Below, piece after piece: positions 29,949 through 36,359 of a DNA stretch of 40,045 nt. This stretch comes from a virus: IMG/VR virus record IMGVR_UViG_3300029309_000098, positions 1-40,045 of that record; one strand, given 5' to 3'. Made by a program: the position numbers and the translations under genes. The stretch's first letter is position 1, and each line of letters starts with the position of its first letter. A model generated the notes under the pieces. That model was not told the origin of the DNA. It saw only the letters and a program-made list of their open reading frames with translations, and searched no databases.

Positions 29949-31133
29949 TCATCTCCATTCATCTAGTATAGACTGTATATCATCTGCTTGTCTTTGCATG
30001 ATGTTTCGCTTGCTCTTACCCTTACCTTTCTTCTTCTTCGCAGGGTAGTTTTTGGATTTGTCCTTACCTTTCTTCTTTCTCTCCTCCGCTTTGATGCGTG
30101 TCTTACGAATGCAATCATAGCAGTGATACATCTGTGTATCCATGTCAATGAACTCAGGAAGCACGAACTTCTTACACTTACGACATTGAATCTTATCATC
30201 TTGAACTTTGGCTTTCCTATTATCTTCTGTGTAGCAACACAGACATACACCGTCTTTCATCTCAGCAAAGGTGGATATGGTATCGTCACACTTAGGACAT
30301 ATATCTGTCATGTTGAATAGTCCATCTGTGGCTAACATCATGTCAGGGCAACCACACTTGTCGCAGTGAAAGTCCTTCTTCAACTTAGCATCATCAGCAT
30401 GAATCCACTCATGACTACCACACTCAGGGCAAGAATATATATCCCAACTGTCAGGAAAGCCTTGCTCATCATCCCAGTCATCCTCCTCCAAGTAAATCTT
30501 AGGTTTGTTCTTAGGCTTGGGGTTGTCCTCTACAAAGTTGAATTTGTTACCCCCACCGAATGATTGGAATAGTGATTTACCCATAGGTATACCAAGAATG
30601 TCAGCAACATACTGTTGTTGTGACTTGCCCTCGACAGCATGGTGACAGTAGATGCTACGAACATACTCGATGAGAGAAGCAGCATCAGGTTGCTTGAGAC
30701 ACTCAGCATCACCCATGAGATAACCGAGGATACACAACTGAACGCCTGTCCTACCATGACCACCAACACACTGTGTGGATACAGTCTTGATACCGAGTCG
30801 CTTGATGTCATCAACAAGAGCAACCCAAAACTCACGACCAACATCTTGTGGGATGCTGAAGTCAGGCCAGTCAATACTGATGATGTGGCTCGATGCTCCG
30901 TCAACATGGTCACCACAGGTAAAACCATCAGGTGCAACTGTGCGACTAGAACTTCTATCCATCACTTGAGCAGGGCCGATAGCAAGGTCAGGCGCAGGTG
31001 ACATAACATGGTAACCACCGTTACGAGTGTGACCACCTGCATGTATTGCTACTCCGTCTATTGTAAACACAACAGGGTTGCCTGTGTGACAATTTGCTTT
31101 ACTTCCAAATCCATTCATCCAATTATTGTTCAT
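29949..31133 (-). CDS. Protein tyrosine phosphatase-like domain fused to three zinc ribbons
   Basis: The protein has 394 residues from the ATG at 31133, with GGAG upstream; an in-frame ATG at 31142 is possible. Residues 89-91 are a WPD loop (DWPDFSIP) and residues 122-128 hold the CX5R phosphate-binding loop (QCVGGHGRTG, C122 and R128). That is the PTP signature with the general acid and the nucleophile both present. Three zinc ribbons follow: CPEC/CDKC (235-260), CPKC/CLCC (279-300) and CRKC/CYDC (317-341), then a Lys-rich tail. It should remove phosphate from protein or RNA 5' ends; the zinc and basic parts suggest nucleic-acid or RNA-polymerase targeting. It overlaps the ATP-grasp protein gene. 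Confidence 0.72.
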   Translation of the reverse strand: MNNNWMNGFGSKANCHTGNPVVFTIDGVAIHAGGHTRNGGYHVMSPAPDLAIGPAQVMDRSSSRTVAPDGFTCGDHVDGASSHIISIDWPDFSIPQDVGREFWVALVDDIKRLGIKTVSTQCVGGHGRTGVQLCILGYLMGDAECLKQPDAASLIEYVRSIYCHHAVEGKSQQQYVADILGIPMGKSLFQSFGGGNKFNFVEDNPKPKNKPKIYLEEDDWDDEQGFPDSWDIYSCPECGSHEWIHADDAKLKKDFHCDKCGCPDMMLATDGLFNMTDICPKCDDTISTFAEMKDGVCLCCYTEDNRKAKVQDDKIQCRKCKKFVLPEFIDMDTQMYHCYDCIRKTRIKAEERKKKGKDKSKNYPAKKKKGKGKSKRNIMQRQADDIQSILDEWR

Positions 31134-33486
31134 CTTTTTCATCTCCTTTTATCTGTTTGAGGTAGTCCTCAATGTTGTCTTGCTTAGCAAGATACTTGCT
31201 CAACACCGCAGTCATCTCAGGAGTATCAGGGTCTGATGGGTCAATAGCCTCATACAGTTGTATGAACTCCTGTGCTGTCGGGAAGAACTCTTTTGCTTTG
31301 ATAAGAGCAATCTGTTCCTTGACACTCGCTCTTGTCTCTTGTTGCGAACCTACCAACCATACATCAACAGGTGGTGGTGCAATCATTAAGTTTGCATTGT
31401 AGTCATCAAACAACGACTTCATCTTAATGAGTTGTGATTGTGTTAGTGCTGTTGGATTATCAGTAGCCCACTCAATGTGCTTAGCACATACTGAACAAGA
31501 GGCTACACCACACATGATGAAGTCTTTGTTTGAATAAGAGTTGTGTGAGCCTCGGTCACCGTGTCGCCAACCAACAGGTAGAATCTCCATGACTTTTCTT
31601 AGCGACTCATGAACCTTAGTGCTTGTAGCGATAGGGTTCTTGCGCCAATACGAAGGCTTCTTAGTCAGCACGAAGTCAAGTATATCACTCCAATTGTTTT
31701 CAGGCGAAGTGGCTGCTTCCATTGTATCTCTTGAGTCGTTATCTAAGAACTCACGAGCCATTTGGAATACTGATGACATACTGTTCATGTCTCTACGAGG
31801 ATTGAAACCTTCTGTCCCTACATCGAAAGCATGCTTGCTCAACCACTTGTTGAACAAGTGACCACCGTTGTGCACAGCATTCTCGGCCACATTGACAACC
31901 TTGACAAGATTGGCTAGTGTATCTTCATTAGCACTGTCAGTGAACGCTTGTAGTGCATCACACACCTCAGCGCCCTTCTCCATGGAGTCACCCCACTTAG
32001 CGCCACCGTATGATGACGACCAACCTGCTGCGAAATGTTTTGCTAAGAAACGAAGTAACTTTGCTGTGTCGCCCCAGTCAACCTTGATGTGTGAGATAGC
32101 AGCATAGTAGTGACTACGGGTAGAGTCTAAGTATGAAGTTTTGTTGATTTTCTTCCACACATCACTACCAACACAAGCAGTCATAGTAGCGAATAGTTCA
32201 GCGTTAGCATTTTGCTTGAGACTGCGAGCGTGTCTCATCTCACCAAGACCAAGCGCAAGCATAGCCTTGGGTAACCAAGCACAGAACATACCTGCTAGGT
32301 ATGCAACATCTTGTGGTTTGCTCATCGGTAGACTGACCCACTGATGGAAGAAGGTAGAGAACCATCCCTGTTGTTTACGCCAGTATGTATTACCATCATC
32401 AAGACCACGCCTGAAGTCATCAAGGTAGGCATAAGGAGCATACGGCTTAGGCTCAAACTTGTTATCATTATCCATGACAACCCATCCGGCTGAAGCCTCA
32501 ACCCAACGGTCACCTACAGTAACAGAAGGAGTGATGGCATAAGCAACGCCTACACCACGACAGTGAGCATAGATGTGTGAGAGTCGAGAGCCACTCGGCT
32601 CGACTACCATGAAACCATCAGGACACTTCTCGGGAGTAATGTTCTCTTCAAGCCATGCAACTTCTTCAAGACCACTCATCACAACGAAGTCTTTGATAAT
32701 CAACTCACCCTGTGGTATCATACCGATAGTATCCACACCTTCAGGTGGTGGGTTGACAGGAGTATGTGAAGGAGCACCACGAATCTGTGTGAGTCTGTGG
32801 TTCATCTTTGGTAAATCCAAAACACCACGGTCACGATGTTCTTGTAGTTGTGTGAAAACAAACTCAAGTTCGTGGTGAGTAGGTGCATAAGATAGTGAAT
32901 TCATAATCATGTTGTCTTTACTGTGTTCATTTACACGAAGAGGGAATGCAAGATTGAAACCATGTCCGGCTGTAATACCATCATGACCTACGCCCATGAT
33001 ATTGTAACCTTGGAACATCTTTGGTTTATCCATACCTGTCTCCTCATCGGGTATCATCACAGTCAACCCATCTGCATCCACTTCAGGATGTGAGAGCGCC
33101 ATAACACAAGACGCTGCTGCATCAATGAATGGCATAAGAATCATACACCCATCAGGGTCATGCTCTTTCATAACACCACTCAAGTATTCAAACTTCGATA
33201 TCAAATCTTCTTCATCATCACACTTGATAGACTCAATCACACCGTGGCGTGGAGTCTCAGGGCAAGCCCGTAAGAAACATGGATAACCCATGTGCTTACC
33301 TGCTGATGCTAACTGTAACACATTGTCATCAATGTTAACCAACGCCATCTGTAATGGATTCCAGTCTTTGGGTATAGCATACATCTCATGTGCTGAACGA
33401 TGTGTAAACAACGCCCTTGCCTTCTGCGATTTGATGCCCTTTATCCTATCTGAACTATTCAATTCTGCTAATTCCATATATTCCAT
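31123..33486 (-). CDS. ATP-grasp plus phosphohistidine-swivel protein (PEP-synthase/rifampin-phosphotransferase-like)
   Basis: The protein has 787 residues. The N-terminal part (about 65-240) has ATP-grasp-like strands: MGYPCFLRACPETPRHG (66-82), MILMPFID (115-122) and LTQIRGAP (232-239). Residues 258-340 look like the swivelling phosphohistidine domain of PPDK, PEP synthase and rifampin phosphotransferase: GFMVVEPSGSRLSH with H304, then CRGVGVAYAI, VGDRW and ASAGWVV. A helical region of about 440 residues follows, including CGVASCSVC (zinc). Its role would be phosphoryl transfer from ATP through His to an unknown acceptor. The first ATP-contact Lys seems to be Arg, so activity is uncertain. 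It is first in its unit, with the phosphatase-zinc-ribbon gene overlapping its 3' end. Confidence 0.55.
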   Translation of the reverse strand: MEYMELAELNSSDRIKGIKSQKARALFTHRSAHEMYAIPKDWNPLQMALVNIDDNVLQLASAGKHMGYPCFLRACPETPRHGVIESIKCDDEEDLISKFEYLSGVMKEHDPDGCMILMPFIDAAASCVMALSHPEVDADGLTVMIPDEETGMDKPKMFQGYNIMGVGHDGITAGHGFNLAFPLRVNEHSKDNMIMNSLSYAPTHHELEFVFTQLQEHRDRGVLDLPKMNHRLTQIRGAPSHTPVNPPPEGVDTIGMIPQGELIIKDFVVMSGLEEVAWLEENITPEKCPDGFMVVEPSGSRLSHIYAHCRGVGVAYAITPSVTVGDRWVEASAGWVVMDNDNKFEPKPYAPYAYLDDFRRGLDDGNTYWRKQQGWFSTFFHQWVSLPMSKPQDVAYLAGMFCAWLPKAMLALGLGEMRHARSLKQNANAELFATMTACVGSDVWKKINKTSYLDSTRSHYYAAISHIKVDWGDTAKLLRFLAKHFAAGWSSSYGGAKWGDSMEKGAEVCDALQAFTDSANEDTLANLVKVVNVAENAVHNGGHLFNKWLSKHAFDVGTEGFNPRRDMNSMSSVFQMAREFLDNDSRDTMEAATSPENNWSDILDFVLTKKPSYWRKNPIATSTKVHESLRKVMEILPVGWRHGDRGSHNSYSNKDFIMCGVASCSVCAKHIEWATDNPTALTQSQLIKMKSLFDDYNANLMIAPPPVDVWLVGSQQETRASVKEQIALIKAKEFFPTAQEFIQLYEAIDPSDPDTPEMTAVLSKYLAKQDNIEDYLKQIKGDEKDEQ

Positions 33487-33519
33487 ATTATCACTTCTCC
33501 TTCATTCTTTCTTTTTATT

Positions 33520-33536
33520 GCTGCTTTATATACTAA
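33520..33536 (-). promoter_or_regulatory. TATA promoter (perfect consensus)
   Basis: The - strand reads TTAGTATATAAAGCAGC, centre about 41 bp before the ATG at 33486, with a GAAGGAG site in the predicted leader. Confidence 0.8.
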
Positions 33537-33543
33537 CTTCATT

Positions 33544-33732
33544 CTATCTTCTACTAAATGGATTCTTAGTTGTGGAGCGCCAACACTCATCACACACTTT
33601 GTGAACGGGATGTATGTCTACCATGTCTGCTGTGTTGTTACACCTAATACACTTAATCTTCATTATCTCAGCATGTGCTTCCTTCGGACTAAGATGTGGG
33701 AACAATCGCTTCCACAACGCATTAAGACTCAC
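33544..33732 (-). CDS. 62-aa zinc-ribbon protein
   Basis: The protein has 62 residues, with a GTG start overlapping the previous stop (GTGA). An N-terminal amphipathic helix (LNALWKRLFPHLSPKEA) precedes CIRC and CDEC knuckles (28-31, 47-50), a small zinc ribbon related in form to HNH-type zinc knuckles but without an HNH motif. No function is assigned. Confidence 0.6.
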   Translation of the reverse strand: MSLNALWKRLFPHLSPKEAHAEIMKIKCIRCNNTADMVDIHPVHKVCDECWRSTTKNPFSRR

Positions 33733-33968
33733 TCTTCCTCACTCCATACTGTTGAATGCGATGGTATCCTATATCGTGGTCGTGTAGCATCTATGTCTGA
33801 GAACGCTACCAACCCTACCTTAGTTTGCTCTAGTAGGTCACCTACCTTCACTTCATTACACCTGAATGATGCTATCACTTGATATAAATTACCTCTACCT
33901 CTAGGCTTACCTATGTATTCTACCTTCAAGTATTTGTTCTGTCCTATTGTTACTATGTGTGTTCTCAT
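33729..33968 (-). CDS. Unknown 79-aa protein
   Basis: The 79-residue protein is beta-rich (THIVTIGQNKYLKVEYIGK, YQVIASFRC) with an acidic tail whose GAG-GAA-GAG codons overlap the next gene's start. It resembles small viral SH3-like or OB-like proteins. No motif is recognised. Confidence 0.5.
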   Translation of the reverse strand: MRTHIVTIGQNKYLKVEYIGKPRGRGNLYQVIASFRCNEVKVGDLLEQTKVGLVAFSDIDATRPRYRIPSHSTVWSEEE

Positions 33969-34069
33969 TGGTTAATCAACTCCAATACGATTTCTAGTGT
34001 TCCGTCTCTATGTTCTATCCTACAGAAAGGCACTGCTTCTCCATGTCTTGTTTGTATCACTTTGTTCAT
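33965..34069 (-). CDS. 34-aa microprotein
   Basis: A short ORF of 34 residues. Its ATG overlaps the previous stop (ATGA), an AAGGAG site lies 9 bases upstream, and its stop overlaps the next ATG. That arrangement matches the real genes around it. It is mixed charged and hydrophobic with one Cys; the function is unknown. Confidence 0.5.
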   Translation of the reverse strand: MNKVIQTRHGEAVPFCRIEHRDGTLEIVLELINQ

Positions 34070-34278
34070 ATCATCCACTCCTTCATTTCTTCCGTGTAAT
34101 CTTCTTTGCTGAAAGTCCTTGCGTTACTGATTATCCAACAAAACAAATGCTCGTTCTCGACAACACCAACGCTGTCCGAGATGACCATGATGGATTTCAG
34201 TAACCCTGCCTCTCTTTTCTTCATTCTTGCTATTTCTTTCCTTGCTTTCGCTAACTGTATTGCTAATCCTTTACTCAT
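34066..34278 (-). CDS. 70-aa protein, N-terminal coiled coil
   Basis: The 70-residue protein has a basic coiled-coil N-terminus (IQLAKARKEIARMKKREAG) followed by a hydrophobic strand region. It is the first gene after a consensus promoter, with a GGTGATAG stretch before its ATG. No family is recognised. Confidence 0.5.
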   Translation of the reverse strand: MSKGLAIQLAKARKEIARMKKREAGLLKSIMVISDSVGVVENEHLFCWIISNARTFSKEDYTEEMKEWMI

Positions 34279-34299
34279 TCTATCACCATCTAATAAATT

Positions 34300-34316
34300 G
34301 CTGCTTTATATACTAA
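34300..34316 (-). promoter_or_regulatory. TATA promoter (near-perfect consensus)
   Basis: The - strand reads TTAGTATATAAAGCAGC, centre about 30 bp before the ATG at 34278. It is followed upstream by the end of the 34325 gene. Confidence 0.8.
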
Positions 34317-34324
34317 GTCTAAAG

Positions 34325-34651
34325 TCATTTCCATAATTGGGCTTTGTATGTGTTGGTTTCTCTATCATAATGCATTAACTGAATGGTTTGAAAGTCATCC
34401 CAATTTAATCTAAACATTTTCAACACGCTTGTCAAAGCCATAGTTAAACCTGTAACATAAATGTAAACTGTATCAAATTCAGCATGTGCTATCGCTACTA
34501 TCTTATCCCATGCTGCTTTTTCTATCTGTAGATAATCGTGAGGGTTCTCTATCTTCTCAAAGAAGAATTCGGTTACCTCTTTATTATCGTTAGTCACGAT
34601 GTTATGTCTTGCTTTGCATAGTCCTATGTGTAATACTTCTCGTTTAATCAT
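34325..34651 (-). CDS. Unknown 108-aa alpha/beta protein
   Basis: The 108-residue protein has strands FDTVYIYVTGLTMALTSVL (59-77) and a last TIQLMHYDRETNTYKAQLW, suggesting a compact Rossmann-like layer with a conserved-looking TGLT turn and HYDR end. I do not recognise the family with confidence. It overlaps the previous gene by 4 bp. Confidence 0.5.
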   Translation of the reverse strand: MIKREVLHIGLCKARHNIVTNDNKEVTEFFFEKIENPHDYLQIEKAAWDKIVAIAHAEFDTVYIYVTGLTMALTSVLKMFRLNWDDFQTIQLMHYDRETNTYKAQLWK

Positions 34652-34899
34652 TCAATCATCTCCTTCAATGCTTTCACTATGGGTTTTCTATATCCTGTAG
34701 ACATACCTTCAACCTTCACAATCAATTGCTTGATATCTTCACGCAACCGCTTGAATTCTTCTACATACCAGTCGTATGACTCAAGGACATCCTGTAAGAT
34801 GCTTGCATATTCTTTTTCGACATGGCCTATTGATTGTGTTCCGTCATCAGTAGACATGAATATAGTTCCTTCACCGTCTAAGTTGTCTATGTGTATCAT
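34648..34899 (-). CDS. Unknown 83-aa coiled-coil protein
   Basis: The 83-residue acidic protein has a short N-terminal beta part (TIFMSTDDGTQSIG) and a long helix (about 30-80) with heptad-like Leu/Ile/Val spacing. It overlaps the ArdC-like gene by 4 bp. No motif is recognised. Confidence 0.5.
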   Translation of the reverse strand: MIHIDNLDGEGTIFMSTDDGTQSIGHVEKEYASILQDVLESYDWYVEEFKRLREDIKQLIVKVEGMSTGYRKPIVKALKEMIE

Positions 34900-35846
34900 G
34901 CAATCACCTCTTCAAGTATGGAACAGTTAGCAAGAACGAAGTCTGCTGCTGCCTGTGCTTGACTGAATGCTCTATCAAGTGCGCTGTCTTGCTCATCACA
35001 AGCCTTCAACCAATGTTTCAGGTATGCTTGGGAGTTAGCGTGCTCTTCCTGTAACTCATGAGGATTGAACTCACCGCCTAGTGATAGGGTGAGGATAAGT
35101 GAACCTAATTCGGCAACCAATTCCTCGAAGGCATACTCAGCACTACCAAACTTATTGGCTAAGTTGCGCTCACACCTCTTTGGATGACCTGTGCTGTGGA
35201 TAGCCTCATGCATAGATGTAGCAACTTCAGCCAAAGGAGTCTCAAAGTCCTCGGTCTTTGGTAGTTGAATCAGGTCGCCACTTAATCTATAGAACGCTTG
35301 ATTGCCCTGCCTTTTTAGGTCAATACCTTGAGTCTCTACGAATGCGTTAAAGTGTTTCATCATATCCGATTGGGAAGTGACTATCATGGTTTCAGGCGAG
35401 GTCTTAGGTGCTTCATAGTCCTCGCATTGTTCCACGCAAAAGACCTCCCACCAGTTGGTGATGTAGCCTGTGCGTGTAACTTCTTCGTCGGTCTTTTTGT
35501 CCTTAGTGGTGTAGGTGGATTGTTTGAAGAACTTAATCAGGCAGCCCTCACCATTCTTCAATCCCTTGATACTCATACCTAACTTCTTCAGTTGGTTGCG
35601 TGTGCCGAATCTCATATCAGTGTAACCATTACCCATAGCCCAAAACCATAGTGATACTATGTTACCACCTTTGTAATGTTTCTTACTCACGACATTCATA
35701 GGCATGACTGAACCACCTTTCCACTGCTTGCGCCATGGAACATTGTTTGATTCCATGCCCGCCTTTAGGTTCTCATACCACGCTACCTTGTTGGCAGCCT
35801 TCTTCTGTTTCATGTATTCCTTCTTTTCTGTTTTACTCCAAGTCAT
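34896..35846 (-). CDS. ardC: ArdC-like antirestriction protein (ssDNA-binding plus zincin)
   Basis: The 316-residue protein has an ArdC N-terminal domain (1-145: WYENLKAGMESNNVPWRKQW, then YKGGNIVSLWFWA and the FGTRNQLKKLG strand) and a C-terminal zincin metalloprotease domain. The zincin part has MHEAIHSTGHPKR (H213, E214, H217) and a YAFEELVAELGS (239-250) glutamate helix. ArdC proteins bind single-stranded DNA and protect incoming plasmids or viruses from restriction. It probably acts soon after entry against host restriction enzymes. It is flanked by overlapping microprotein genes. Confidence 0.88.
   Translation of the reverse strand: MTWSKTEKKEYMKQKKAANKVAWYENLKAGMESNNVPWRKQWKGGSVMPMNVVSKKHYKGGNIVSLWFWAMGNGYTDMRFGTRNQLKKLGMSIKGLKNGEGCLIKFFKQSTYTTKDKKTDEEVTRTGYITNWWEVFCVEQCEDYEAPKTSPETMIVTSQSDMMKHFNAFVETQGIDLKRQGNQAFYRLSGDLIQLPKTEDFETPLAEVATSMHEAIHSTGHPKRCERNLANKFGSAEYAFEELVAELGSLILTLSLGGEFNPHELQEEHANSQAYLKHWLKACDEQDSALDRAFSQAQAAADFVLANCSILEEVIA
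35379..35400 (+). repeat. Dispersed ~22-bp repeat, copy 3 (in ArdC-like gene)
   Basis: The core GACTATCATGGTTTC is followed two bases later by GCGA, inside the ArdC-like gene. The gene reads it as PETMIV, whereas copy 1 is read as RNHDS in RFC. Confidence 0.8.
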
Positions 35847-35983
35847 TCTTCTCCACCTTCCTCTATCAATACTAAATCATCCATGCTTATGTCACAAAGC
35901 CATGAGTGGTCATAGTCCGACCTAGTGGTGTAGAGTTTACCATCTATCTCGTAGGTTATACTGTATAGTATTATCTCACTCAC
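35843..35983 (-). CDS. 46-aa acidic microprotein
   Basis: A short ORF with a GTG start overlapping the previous stop and a TGA overlapping the ArdC-like ATG, with an AAGGTG site. It is beta-prone (ILYSITYEIDGKLYTT) with an acidic end LIEEGGEE that copies the end of the upstream gene, suggesting a local duplication of the coupling segment. The function is unknown. Confidence 0.55.
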   Translation of the reverse strand: MSEIILYSITYEIDGKLYTTRSDYDHSWLCDISMDDLVLIEEGGEE

Positions 35984-36315
35984 TCTTCTTCACCTTCCTC
36001 TATCAATTCAAATCCAATGTTCGCTACTCGATACACTTGTGCGAATCCACTCTCATGTATCATAGTAATAGTATCCCCAACAGATGTAGAGCGTAAGCCT
36101 AGTCTACCTGTGAGGTCTACTAAACAAGTAACTCTTTCATGTCCGTCATGCTCCATGTTCCTAGACCAACTATCGTGTATGTTCTGAGTCCACCTGTATG
36201 CAAAGGCTAGGTTCTCCTTGATGGATGCTGTATCATCTACCGTGATACTCGCAGCATCATATTGTTCATTCTCTCTTTCAAACGCTATGTGTCTAACAAT
36301 TATTTTCGATTCCAT
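35980..36315 (-). CDS. Conserved phage-type protein with RSTSVGD motif
   Basis: The 111-residue protein's C-terminal part holds GLRSTSVGDTI then YRVANIGFELIEEGEEE, a pattern seen in many small phage proteins of unknown function (RS-x-SVGD then GF). The first half is helical with a Tyr/Trp-rich segment. It is first in its unit after a consensus promoter, with a GGAGTG site. Confidence 0.6.
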   Translation of the reverse strand: MESKIIVRHIAFERENEQYDAASITVDDTASIKENLAFAYRWTQNIHDSWSRNMEHDGHERVTCLVDLTGRLGLRSTSVGDTITMIHESGFAQVYRVANIGFELIEEGEEE

Positions 36316-36339
36316 TTTTCTTCACTCCATATTTCTAAT

Positions 36340-36356
36340 TCTGCTTTATATACTAA
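36340..36356 (-). promoter_or_regulatory. TATA promoter (near-perfect consensus)
   Basis: The - strand reads TTAGTATATAAAGCAGA, centre about 33 bp before the ATG at 36315, directly after the SNF2-like helicase stop. Confidence 0.8.
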
Positions 36357-36359
36357 ACC

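Noticed and set aside
20137-35400. Treating the three 22-bp repeats as a CRISPR array
   Set aside because: The copies are 6.5-8.7 kb apart, with no spacing regularity and no cas genes; the Cas4-like nuclease at 12689 stands alone in a replication operon.
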